From Episyrphus balteatus (taxonomy: Eukaryota; Arthropoda; Insecta; Diptera; Syrphidae), in assembly GCF_945859705.1 (NCBI RefSeq), contig NC_079135.1, positions 1,674,001 to 1,738,000 of the forward strand: a DNA stretch of 64,000 nucleotides. Reading direction: 5' to 3'. Both the position numbers and the translations under genes were made by a program. Positions 54,220 to 64,000 of this stretch are shown here, piece after piece. The notes beneath the pieces were generated by a model. It was not told where the DNA came from. It saw only the letters and a list, made by a program, of their open reading frames with translations, and searched no databases. Position 1 is the stretch's first letter. Each line of letters opens with the position of its first letter.

Positions 54220-54627
54220 TTATGATAAAAATAATTGATAGTTCTTACTTTGTTGCATGCTTACAAAAACATAAATCGTAGTTGAGGGAAGAAGAATCCA
54301 AATGGGTATCATAGTTGTGAATATAGAGAGTTCCAGTTGTTGGTATTCAAGTTTTAGGCAAATCATAACTTGAGAAGCAATCTTTAACAATACACCAGCA
54401 ATATACCATTGATATGAAACTAGTAACTCCTTGAGGCGCTTCAGATTTCTCCATTTGGTAACGATTTTAATGATAACGTAAATGATGAGGATGGCATCGA
54501 ATAGCCAAAGTGGTATGAATACAATGAACCAGTTCCAATGGGTACGCGGGTCAAGTCTTAAGCAGAGTAAAATAAGGAAAAGTAATATGATAAACCAGGT
54601 GAATAGGGCCCGATGGGCCAGAGTCAT
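54220..54627 (-). CDS. TMEM60: Transmembrane protein 60 (TMEM60) orthologue
   Basis: A small four-pass membrane protein of unknown function. The single exon encodes 135 residues (human TMEM60 is 133). Hydrophobic segments at about 8-26, 32-56, 74-95 and 103-124 fit four membrane spans. The N-terminus, MTLAHRALFTWFIILLFLIL followed by DPRTHWNWFIVFIPLW, aligns without gaps to the vertebrate family pattern (LAQRVLLTW, PWNWFLIFIPVW). A basic loop KWRNLKRLKELL separates spans 2 and 3. Identity rests on this pattern, recalled rather than searched. No signal peptide is expected. Confidence 0.88.
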   Translation of the reverse strand: MTLAHRALFTWFIILLFLILLCLRLDPRTHWNWFIVFIPLWLFDAILIIYVIIKIVTKWRNLKRLKELLVSYQWYIAGVLLKIASQVMICLKLEYQQLELSIFTTMIPIWILLPSTTIYVFVSMQQSKNYQLFLS

Positions 54628-55810
54628 TTTATTTGTTTATTAATGGTGTTTTTTTTAAAGAATTTACAAAATAGAAAACAAATATTTTTGTGTTGCGATG
54701 TTTTTGTTCGGAATTATTTTGACATTTTACACATGACATTTGGGGCTTGACATACAAAAGACTTGTTTGTTTTGTAAATATTTTCGGTCCTTTAAAATAG
54801 ACTTTAGGCTTTTTTTCAAAGTTGGACCAAACGAATGTGATTTTTTTTTGTGAACTGAACAATGCTCAATGGCCCGTTCCTTTAGAAGTTTACTTAACCA
54901 GCGATTTTCAATAAAGTACATTTTCAACGAGATCAATGCTATTCCTATTTTCTTTGGTAGGTGAGCATTAGTAGATTATAGTGGTTGGGGCTAGTTGCAC
55001 AAAAGGCTATTTTACAGCCCAATTCTGGTTTTTTAAAAAGTCGTTTCTATAAAAAGGTAAAATTTCAGAAGCTAAAAAGCCTAACCACAGTTCAAACGTG
55101 GTTCAATCTTGGGTCAAGGTTTAAATTCACCGATTTTCACAGATAACTACTGAAGTAGATATTAAGCTCTGGTTCAAGAATGTACATAGGTATGTAAACA
55201 TAATATGAACATTCGACTATGCTCTAAATTAGAAAATAAAATTGCTGAACTTTTAAAGTTTTTGACCAACCGCTTTTAAATAAAAAAGATCATTTCCAAG
55301 CTTGTTTTGTGTTAGTTTTTCCGATTAGGAAAATTGATTCAGAATCGTTAGGATTGGTCAGTAAAAGGAATCTTAAAACGAGACTCGCATCTAAATGCTC
55401 ACTCAAACGGGTCTCTGTAAGTCGAATTCCATTTTTAAAGTTGATTTCGAGTGCTCTCCAATTAATATTGTACTTTATTTCTTGCATAAGATGCCCTATT
55501 AAACGCAACGAATTTTTGTTCGCAATTCTCAGAAAAAAAATCATACAAAACTGTGTTTTAAAAAAATAAATTCAAAATTTTTTAAACCAACCCAGTTTAC
55601 TGTTTACCCTATAAATAATAAAATGTAATAGATTATTGTACTAAAGTGATGGCGTGTCACAATTTGACAACTCATATATATTTTTCATGAGCATTTTGTG
55701 TAGACGGTCCAACAATTTTTTATTTAATTTTTCTAATATTTGTGGTGTAAAAAGAATATAATTAATAAGCAATAAAAAACCACATCACCGTCTAATTCTT
55801 ATATTCCAAA
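54628..55810. other. Divergent promoter region between TMEM60 and alphaCOP
   Basis: About 1.2 kb. A 64-codon minus-strand open frame (54727-54921) lies upstream of TMEM60. The sequence nearest alphaCOP (about 55630-55810) is the likely promoter and leader, with ACCACATCACCGTCTAATTC just before the start codon. Nothing else is recognised. Confidence 0.6.
54727..54921 (-). CDS. Unrecognised small open frame upstream of TMEM60
   Basis: ATG at 54921 opens 64 codons (MYFIENRWLSKLLKERAI, then KKSHSFGPTLKKSLKSIL and PKCHV) ending 100 bases before the TMEM60 start on the same strand. It is basic with no membrane segment. It could be an upstream open frame in the TMEM60 leader, a small independent gene, or chance. 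I do not recognise it. Confidence 0.2.
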   Translation of the reverse strand: MYFIENRWLSKLLKERAIEHCSVHKKKSHSFGPTLKKSLKSILKDRKYLQNKQVFCMSSPKCHV

Positions 55811-58800
55811 ATGCTGACCAATTTCGAATCAAAATCAGCCCGTGTTAAGGGTCTATCCTTTCACCCCAAACGCCCATGGATTCTCGTAAGTCTTCACAGC
55901 GGAGTCATTCAATTATGGGACTACCGGATGCATACGTTGCTCGAAAAGTTCGACGAACACGATGGCCCCGTCCGAGGAGTTGCCTTCCATTGCCAACAAC
56001 CATTATTTGTCTCCGGTGGTGACGATTACAAAATCAAAGTCTGGAACTACAAACAACGTAGATGTATTTTCACTCTACTCGCTCATTTAGACTACGTCCG
56101 AACTGTGGTATTTCATCATGAATATCCATGGATTCTCAGTGCGTCTGATGATCAAACTATTCGTATTTGGAATTGGCAATCTCGCAACTGCATTTGTGTC
56201 CTCACCGGACACAATCATTATGTAATGTGTGCTCAATTCCATCCCAGCGAGGATCAAATTGTGTCGGCTTCCCTCGATCAAACTGTTCGGGTTTGGGATA
56301 TTTCTGGTTTGCGTAAGAAGAATGTTGCCCCCGGACCTGGGGGATTGGATGATCATTTGAAAAATCATCCTGGAGCTACCGATTTGTTTGGCCAAGCTGA
56401 TGCAGTGGTCAAACATGTTTTGGAGGGACACGATCGTGGTGTAAATTGGGCTAGTTTCCATCCGACTTTGCCACTGATTGTTTCGGGAGCTGATGATCGT
56501 CAAGTTAAGTTGTGGCGAATGAATGAATATAAAGCTTGGGAGGTGGACACTTGCCGTGGACATTACAATAATGTTTCATGTGTCTTGTTCCATCCCCGTC
56601 AAGACTTGATCATTTCGAACAGTGAAGATAAGAGTATTCGAGTATGGGACATGACGAAGCGACAATGTTTGTACACATTCCGAAGGGATGGCGAGCGTTT
56701 CTGGATATTGACTGCACATCCAACTCTCAATTTATTCGCAGCTGGCCATGACGGAGGTATGACTAATATTCTTGGTTATTTTAAGTATTTTTTACTATTT
56801 GTTTTTTGTATTTCGATAATAACTTATTAATGAAAGGTAATCATTCACAACGTTTCGATTAAGATTGTAGGCTTTTTCAGAGGCACTTTTTTATTAAACA
56901 GAAACAAAAAAAAAAAAAACAGATTGCAAACTTTGTTACATTGGTTCAACAAAACAACTATTAAAACAACGAATCTCTAACAAAAAATCGGACATAAAAA
57001 CAAAAAGTTCACATAAAATAGCTCTTGTTAGCATAGAAAATAACAATAAACCGGATTTCGAAAACACAAAAATTCTTCAAACTGAAAAACATATTTCAAA
57101 AAGCTATACCTTAGGAACACTACACATCCTAAATAATAAAAACAACATGAACCGAAAGCAGGACACGCAGTGTATTTCATCAGTTTACTGCTCACTAGTC
57201 AACTAGAGTTTTTTTTTTCACATAATACCTTTGCCTTTCTTTTTTTTTTTGTTTAATAAAAAAGTCCGTCTGAAAAAGACTAGACTTAATCGAAACGTTG
57301 GGAAATGTAATGATTAGGTACACAGCCACACAAAAAAAAATAAAACTTCTGACCTGGGGTTGCGACTTGGTTTTTCATATAGTTTTTGGGTCGCTGAAAC
57401 CTCAAAAAATGTCACGAAAAAAAAATATTTTTTTCTCTGGTCTGGATGTGCGAACATGTTAATCATATAGTTTTTAAATCGCTGAATCCAGATTTGAAGT
57501 CAATTTCGCTCTATCACGTCAGGTGATACGGCAAAATAGACTTCGGATTCGGTTTTAGCAACCCAACAACTATATGAAAAACTTAGTCGCAACCCCAGAT
57601 AAGAAATTTTGTTTTTTTGGTTTTGACATTTTTTTGAGGATATCTCAGAAACCTGAAATGATAGGGCAAAATTGACTTCGAATCTAGATTCAGCGGTCCA
57701 AAAACTATAATGATTAACATATTCGCATATCCAGATCAGGGAAAAAATTTTTTTGTTATCGTGACATTTTTTGAGGTTATCTCGAAAACCTGACGTGATG
57801 GGGCAAAACGGACTTCGGATTCGGTTTCAGCGACCCAAAAACTATATGGAAAACCTAGTCGCAACCCCAGGTCAAAACTTTTATATTTTTTTGTGTGGCT
57901 GTGTTATCTTTCGTTAAGTACCTGGGTGACCGAAATTTTATGGGTGTCTATAAATGTTATATTTTTTTTTGCGGCATTATAAGGTTAAGTGGGTTACAAA
58001 AAGCAGTTTCCAATTTATAATCCAGTTTTACTCAGATTTTGAAACGAAGTTTTTCTTTTATTATTCCTAAAGCCTTAACTACATTGCCAACTTTTTGCAA
58101 AATTAAAAATGTGAAAATATTTTGTTTCTCGCTAGGGCAATTTGTTTGTAAAAAAAATACAAATTGTTTTTTAGACTAAGAAATAAGATTTTTGCATTAT
58201 TTTTGTAATTTTTGAAATACTATTTGTATCCCCGTTTCTGTTTTATTTTGTCTCAGTTACTTATATTTTTTAATCTCTTAGACCTTAGAGAAACAACCCC
58301 TCAAATTTTTATTCAAATCGGCGAATCCGCTTCCGCCGAAAAAATACTTCCAAAATTTTGTATTGGCCTAGCCTGAAAGAAAATAACCCTCAAAATTTCA
58401 TTAAAATCCCGAAAGCCGTTACCGAAAAAGCTTATTTATAAGAAAATTGGGCGTCGCAATTGGCGGATTTTTCTAAAAAATAATTCCAAAATATTTAACT
58501 CCCCTAGAGAAACAAACATTCTTCTAAAAGTACTTTCAAAATATTTAACTTGCCTTGGGAAACAAAACCTTAAAATTTTATCGAAATCTTTACAGGCGTT
58601 ACCGAAAAAAACTTATAAATGAGAAAAATGGCCGTGGCAGTGGGCTGAGTTTTATAAAAGTGTTTTCAACATTTTTTACTCGCTTAGAAAAACGAACCCT
58701 GAAAATTTCATCGAAATCGTTAGAGCCGTTTTCGAGAAACCAATTTTATATAATATATACAGGGTGTCCCAAAAGTAATGGATCACACGAAGTATGCTGA

Positions 58801-61800
58801 TAGGCCAACCTTAGGGCTCTCAGAATTTGGTAACTTGTTAATCTTAAATCTTTACGGTTTTCGATTCAATGCAGTTTTTGTGAAATTACGATAAATCACG
58901 ACTTTGCAACAGTATTTTGCTTCCTCCGCTCATAATTGGTTTTTGTTTTTTACAATTCTTTCACTTAAACATTGCCTAATAATAAGAAATAATTAATTAA
59001 TCAAAATATTTTTTATTTCATTCGACATTTTGCTGCAAATGAATTAACAGTTCCATGTTGTATGAAAACACAATTTCTCACTTTTATTTCAGAGCAACAC
59101 CCTGAAAAAAATTTGTGTAGTGTGACACTGGTTTATTATTTTGAAAACTTGCCGTGTTATTGCAGTTTTCAAAAATGCATAAAAGTTTCCAAAGTTAAAG
59201 TTAGAACTAGAGATATTACAATTTAAAAGCAACAAAACAGGGTCTTTCAGAGAAAAATAAACAAATTTTCTCGACTGTTGTTTGTTTATTTATTTTTGAA
59301 TAAAAGCCTCGATTTTTGTTTGTTATTTTGCTCTGAAAACCTCTGTTTTTTTGCATTCAAATTGTAATATCTTTTGTTCTAATTTCATCTTTGGAAACTT
59401 TTATACATATTTGAAATCTGCAATAACACGGCAAGTTTTCAAAATAATAAACCAGGGTCACACCATAAAAATTTTGTTCAGGGTGTTGCTCTGAAATAAA
59501 AGTGAGAAATTGAGTTTTCATAAAACATGGAACTGTTAATTCATTTGCAGCAAAATGTCGAATGAAATAAAAAATATTTTAATTAATCAATTATTTCTTA
59601 TTATTAGGCAATGTTTAAGTTAAAGAATTGTAAAAAACAAAAATCAATTATGAGCGGAGGAAGCAAAATACTGTTGCAAAGTCGTGATTTATCGAAATTT
59701 CACAAAAACTGCATTAAATCGAAAACCGTAAAGATTTGGGATGAACAAGTTACCAAATTTTGAGAGCCCTAAAGTTGGCCTATCAGCATATTTCATTTGA
59801 TCCATTACTTTTGGGACACCCTGTATATGTATTAATATATAAACAATTTTATCTCATTTAAAGTTATTAGATTAGATTAGGTAGATAGACAGATTGGGAC
59901 CAAAACAGCCGAATAAGAGAAATCTTAAAATTTGAAATATACAATTATAATTGGTCAAAACAAACTCATAATACAATATTTTTTTTTCTTTTTATTCGAC
60001 AGGAATGGTTGTATTCAAATTGGAAAGGGAACGTCCAGCCTATGCAGTCCACGGAAACATCTTATACTACGTCAAGGAGCGATTCCTTCGTAAATTAGAC
60101 TTTACAACAACCAAGGACACTGTTGTCATGCAATTGCGTGGAGGTGGCAAATCTCCAGTACACAGCATGTCTTACAACCCAGCCCTAAATGCCGTACTCC
60201 TGTGCACCCGAACAAACAATTTGGAGAACAGTACATACGATCTATGCCAAATTCCCAAAGAATCCGAATCGACTTCTCAAAGCGAAACCGAGAGCAAACG
60301 CTCGTCAGGTATTACAGCTATTTGGGTGGCTCGCAATAGATTTGCCGTCTTGGATCGCAATAGTCAGTTGGTGATTAAAAACTTCAAGAACGAAGTGACT
60401 AAGAAGATTCCAACTTTCTGTGAAGAGATCTTCTATGCTGGCACTGGAATGTTGCTGATTCGTGATCCAGAATACGTTACTTTGTATGAAGTACAACGTT
60501 TGGTTTCAGTTGGATGCATTAAATTGGCTAAATGCCGTTATGTTGTTTGGTCTGGTGACATGTCACTGGTTGCATTGCTATGTAAGCATTCGGTGACGAT
60601 CTGCGATCGTCGCTTGCAATACTTGTGTACTATTCAAGAGAATACTCGTGTAAAGTCGGGAGCTTGGGATGACTCTGGGGTCTTTATATACACCACTAGC
60701 AATCACATCAAGTATGCAATTACCAATGGTGATCATGGCATTATCCGGACACTCGATTTACCAATCTACATTACTCGTGTGAAGGGAAATCAAGTCTTCT
60801 GTTTGGATCGGGAGTGTCGTACACGAGTTTTGCACATTGATCCAACAGAGTATAAATTCAAGTTGGCTCTAATCAATCGCAAATACGATGAAGTTCTTCA
60901 TATGGTTCGGAATGCTCGCCTGGTTGGACAGAGTATTATTGCTTATTTGCAAAAGAAGGGATATCCCGAGGTGGCTTTGCATTTTGTCAAAGATGAAAAG
61001 ACCCGCTTTGGTCTTGCTCTAGAATGTGGCAATATTGAAAATGCCTTAGAAGCTGCGAAGGCTTTAGACGATAAGGACTGCTGGGATAGGTTGGGTCAAG
61101 CTGCTCTTTTGCAAGGTAATCATCAAGTTGTAGAGATGTGTTATCAACGAACAAAGAACTTTGATAAACTCTCATTCCTGTATTTGATCACTGGAAATCT
61201 TGAAAAACTTAAGAAGATGAATAAAATTGCTGAGATCCGTAAAGATGTATCTGCTCAGTATCAGGGAGCACTTTTACTTGGTGATGTTCAAGAGAGAGTG
61301 AATATCTTAAAGAATTGTGGCCAAATGTCTTTGGCATATCTGACTGCAGCTACTCACGGTCTTGATGACCAGGCTGATGTCATCAAGGAAACCATCACAA
61401 AAGAAGGAAACGCTCTTCCAGAGGTGAATGATAATGCTGTTTTGTTGAAGCCGCCAGTGCCAATTCAACAGGTAGAAAGTAACTGGCCATTGTTAACGGT
61501 TTCAAAGGGCTTCTTCGAGGGAGCAATGTTAGCCAGAGGTGGAGCGTCAAATGTACGACAAGCTTTGAATATCAGTGAAACAGCTGCTGTTGTTGAGGAT
61601 GCTGGTGGTGATGGCTGGGGAGCTGATGCTGATTTGGGTCTAGATGAACAAGATGATGAAATGCACGATGCTTTGGATAATGAAGAAGTTGGCGATACCG
61701 AAGGAGCTGGTTGGGATGTTGGTGACGATGATTTGGTTGTTCCCGAAGAATTAGCCCAGAGAATCAAAACGAGTGCCAATGATGGTGGTAGTTATTACGC

Positions 61801-62752
61801 TGCTCCCAACAAAGGATTGTCTCCACCACAACACTGGGCCAATAATTCTTCACTTGTTTTGGATCACATTAAAGCCGGATCATTTGAGAGTGCATTCAGA
61901 TTGCTAAACGATCAAATAGGAGTTGTCAATTTTAAGCCTTTCAAGACTCTCTTTTTGCATAACTTTATTGGTTCAGCGGCTAGCTTTAAAGCAATGCCCA
62001 ATGTCAAGTCCCTCAAAGCATACCCGCTGCGTAATTACACAGAAACAAATCCCAAAAATGGCAGACCTGCACTCGGTATAAAACTTAATGACTTAGTTCA
62101 ACGTCTGCAAGCTGGATATCAACTAACTACCACTGGCAAATTCACAGAAGCCATTGAAAAATTCCATTCAATCTTGATAAGCATTCCATTGCTGGTTGTG
62201 GAAACAAAGCAAGATATTGCCGAAGCACAACAATTGCTTAAAATCTGCTCGGAATATATTTTGGGTTTGAAACTCGAAACCGAACGCAAAGGACTTCCTA
62301 AATCTACTCTGGACGAACAGAAACGTCTATGCGAAATGGCGGCTTACTTTACACATTGTAAATTACAACCTGTTCATCAGATTCTAACTCTTCGAACGGC
62401 CTTGAATATGTTCTTCAAGCTGAAAAATTACAAAACAGCATCATCGTTTGCCAGACGACTTTTAGAATTGGGTCCACGGCCAGAGGTGGCTCAGCAAGTA
62501 CGTAAAATCCTACAAGCATGCGAAGTTAATCCTGTGGATGAACATGCTTTGCAATATGAAGAATTCAATCCGTTTAATATTTGCGGCATCAGTTATAAGC
62601 CCATTTACAGAGGAAAACCTGAAGTAACATGTCCGTTCTGTGGAGCTTCGTATGATCCACAACACAAAGGAAGTTTGTGTAATGTGTGTGAAGTTAGTGA
62701 AATTGGAAAGGATTCAATCGGATTGAGAATATCTAATCTGCAATTCCGTTAA
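55811..62752 (+). CDS. alphaCOP: Coatomer subunit alpha (alpha-COP)
   Basis: Largest subunit of the COPI coat, which carries retrograde Golgi-to-ER traffic; its first beta-propeller binds dilysine retrieval signals. Two exons, 55811-56756 and 60003-62752, join in phase 1 (GGA G|GTATGA with TTCGACAG|GA) to read HDGGMVVFKL, giving 1231 residues, close to the usual 1220-1235. Order: MLTNFESKSARVKGLSFHP, seven WD40 blades to about 320 (for example DDYKIKVWNYK, DDQTIRIWNWQ, LDQTVRVWDIS, EDKSIRVWDMT), second propeller and solenoid (about 320-800), an acidic linker (GWGADADLGLDEQDDE and GWDVGDDDL, about 845-885), and the C-terminal domain that contacts epsilon-COP, ending with cysteine pairs TCPFCG and CNVCE and then RISNLQFR. 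All expected parts are present. Transcribed divergently from TMEM60. Confidence 0.97.
56837..57316 (+). pseudogene. Penelope-like element remnant: GIY-YIG end between inverted terminal repeats
   Basis: From 56922 a frame stays open for 95 codons to a TAG at 57207: DCKLCYIGSTKQLLKQRIS, then KKSDIKTKSSHKIALVSIEN, NKPDFENTKILQTEKH and LGTLHILNNKNNMNRKQDT. This matches the GIY-YIG endonuclease tail of Penelope-like elements. The flanks 56837-56889 and about 57259-57315 are inverted copies containing AACGTTTCGATTAAG / CTTAATCGAAACGTT and CTTTTTCAG / CTGAAAAAG. Such repeats bound many Penelope-like elements. The reverse transcriptase is missing, so this is a short dead copy. Confidence 0.75.
57321..57903. 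mobile_element. 583-bp foldback element with CACAGCCACACAAAA ends
   Basis: CACAGCCACACAAAAAAAAA and CTTCTGACCTGGGGTTGCGA at the left mirror TCGCAACCCCAGGTCAAAAC and TTTTTTTGTGTGGCTGTG at the right. Internal repeats AACTATATG and GACTTCGGATTCGGTTT occur in both orientations, so the interior is also palindromic. Target duplication unclear. Its motifs (CTGAATCCAGATTTGAAGTC) faintly resemble those in the cluster at 12239-13560. Confidence 0.75.
58760..59823. mobile_element. 1.06-kb snap-back transposon with CAGGGTGTCC ends
   Basis: CAGGGTGTCCCAAAAGTAAT and its exact reverse complement form the ends, flanked by TA (58758-58759 and 59824-59825). The arms are inverted copies of about 500 bases. It is a close relative of 23384-24459, sharing CAGAATTTGGTAACTTGTT, GCATAAAAGTTTCCAAAGTT and GCCGTGTTATTGCAGTTTTC, with scattered differences. 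Confidence 0.88.
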
Positions 62753-62843
62753 AATTCTATTTTCATATTGATTGAATATTTTTTTTTTGAAATTTTTGTT
62801 CGTCTAATCTTATAACCAATATTGTATCCAATGCATTATATAA

Positions 62844-62849
62844 AATAAA
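62844..62849 (+). terminator. alphaCOP polyadenylation signal
   Basis: AATAAA about 90 bases after the stop codon. Confidence 0.6.
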
Positions 62850-63419
62850 TTTAGTTATCTTAGAAATCTTTATAATAGATTTTTGCCTTTAAATTAATTT
62901 TTTTCTTATTTTAACTCTTGTACTTATTTTGGTTTAGCAAATGATGGAAACAACTAATTTTTTTGGGACGATTTTACCACTATCCCAAAAAATTAAAGGA
63001 AAAAATATAATTGTGATTTTTTTTCCTACTGATTTAAAATGGACTTTTTCTGAATAAAAATAATTGTGTTTTTGTTCCATAAAAATGGGAATGGAAAAAT
63101 GGAGCTTTAATTTGTTTATTGACTCTTTATCGACAATTTTGTTATAGGCTGAGAGAGCAATCATAGAATTGAAAACCTTAACTTTATTTCAATACGACAA
63201 TTTTTTACCGAGATACATTCTTTCTAAAATCACATTTGCTTTGTTCCTTTAATTTTTTGGACGAGTAGGTATATTAATGAAATGAAATTTTTCGATGGTT
63301 TTCAACTTTGTTCAAAGCTCCTTTTTGTGAATTGGGAACGACCTAGGAATTTTGTAATGCTAAGTTTTAAAATATTTTAACTGGGCAAAGAAGCTCTGGT
63401 GGCTGTCTTAAAACAATTA

Positions 63420-63555
63420 GCGCAAAATTTTAAACGATTTAGTAAATTGCTAAAGCAATTCAGTAAGTTACTAAGTTAAAAATCCGTATGATTTTGGCTT
63501 ATTAACTTACTAAAATGGCTTTAGCAATTTACTTAATCGTTTACAATTTTGCGCC
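63420..63555. mobile_element. 136-bp foldback MITE
   Basis: GCGCAAAATTTTAAACGATT and TAGTAAATTGCTAAAGC at the left pair with GCTTTAGCAATTTACTTAAT and CGTTTACAATTTTGCGC at the right, about 50 bases per arm with a few mismatches. Confidence 0.7.
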
Positions 63556-64000
63556 ATTCATTGTCTTTAACTGGGGCTTAACCTCATCTTTCGCTTTTTG
63601 CAGTATAACAACATATATTTTTTTATCTAAGATTTCGTTAGTTGCCAGATGATAAAAATGATAATTAATCTAATAAATCTAAATGGAAATTTTGATAGGT
63701 CTTCAGGAGTCTCCTATTGCGAACTGAGATCTATTTATCTCGTAATTTTCCAGAATTCCTCAGGACTTATTAGTAACATAGAATTTTTGGATTTGTAAGA
63801 GAAGTATTCGCCCATGCGTGAGGTATCTGTTGAGGCGGATTTTTGTCCAATTTGATACGAATCGGAGGGTTTTTACTTGTCGCCAGTACAACTCGAAGTT
63901 TTCGAAACATATACACATTCAGAATAATAAAATGATTTTTTTTTTTCAAAATTTTGTTTATCAAACAGTTTTTGAAGTCATTTGTCAGGGACTACCTTTG

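Larger units (their letters stand above)
56757..60002. other. alphaCOP: alphaCOP intron (3.2 kb), mostly transposon-derived
   Basis: Contains a Penelope-like remnant (56837-57316), a 583-bp foldback (57321-57903), decayed tandem blocks with ATCGAAATCGTTAGAGCCGT (about 58260-58740) and a 1.06-kb snap-back element (58760-59823). A TTTTTTTTTCTTTTTATTCG tract precedes the acceptor. The repeats together cover about 80 percent of the intron. Confidence 0.85.
62753..64000. other. alphaCOP 3' UTR and downstream spacer
   Basis: A polyadenylation signal lies at 62844. A small foldback is at 63420-63555. A minus-strand 64-codon open frame near 63770-63964 begins without an ATG and shows no recognisable domain; it could be the end of a gene entering from the right, but I cannot support that. 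Confidence 0.55.

Noticed and set aside
56087..56563. 158-codon minus-strand open frame
   Set aside because: Shadow of the alphaCOP WD40 repeats on the plus strand.
63770..63964. 64-codon minus-strand open frame ending PKILCY
   Set aside because: No ATG at its start and no recognisable domain; poly-A/T next to it. It could be the end of a gene from the right, but support is too thin.
1..64000. tRNA, rRNA and snRNA genes
   Set aside because: I scanned for tRNA A/B-box-like blocks and rRNA-like GC-rich stretches and found none convincing; a covariance-model search would be decisive.

Overview
The window is a stretch of an insect nuclear genome, almost certainly a brachyceran fly. It is very AT-rich, its genes have GT-AG introns (some only 55-80 bases, others up to 14 kb), and the proteins resemble fly and other animal orthologues. 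The species cannot be told from the sequence. No bacterial-type operons, rRNA, tRNA or CRISPR arrays were seen.

Six conserved protein-coding genes were found. The + strand carries the 3' half of trio (Rho/Rac guanine exchange factor; coding exons between 4485 and 37453), Usp5/isopeptidase T (44157-49710), a PRCC-like splicing-associated protein (52945-54165) and the alpha subunit of coatomer (55811-62752). The - strand carries Alg2 (50424-51662) and a TMEM60-like four-pass membrane protein (54220-54627). The left 37 kb is trio: a serine-rich first exon splices to an SH3 exon 14 kb away, then to a linker and a C-terminal DH-PH (GEF2) module. No GEF1, spectrin or Sec14 exon lies in the window, so any full-length trio transcript must enter from the left. 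Two further short first exons (about 26.2 and 29.6 kb), and perhaps a third at 30.1 kb, end at donors in exactly the phase needed to join the GEF2 linker exon. This suggests nested promoters making GEF2-only Trio isoforms.

The right 20 kb is a compact housekeeping block. Usp5 and Alg2 converge; Alg2 and PRCC diverge; PRCC and TMEM60 converge with overlapping 3' ends; TMEM60 and alphaCOP diverge. The functions are unrelated (ubiquitin recycling, N-glycan assembly, splicing, a membrane protein, Golgi-ER transport), so this looks like conserved chromosomal neighbourhood rather than a pathway cluster.

Introns and spacers are packed with non-autonomous transposons. They include three 1.1-1.7 kb snap-back elements with CAGGGTGTCC ends and TA duplications, a TTAA-flanked piggyBac-like MITE, a TAA-flanked Harbinger-like element, a Tc1-like MITE and many small foldback elements. 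There are also two decayed Penelope-like retroelement 3' ends with GIY-YIG remnants, a 147-bp tandem array, a 157-217-bp tandem array rich in CCCGTAACGTT, and a perfect 145-bp inverted repeat in a trio intron. No wholly new gene system was found. The most interesting points are the candidate alternative trio promoters, the perfect hairpin beside the 147-bp array, and the Penelope fragment that reaches the splice acceptor of Usp5.
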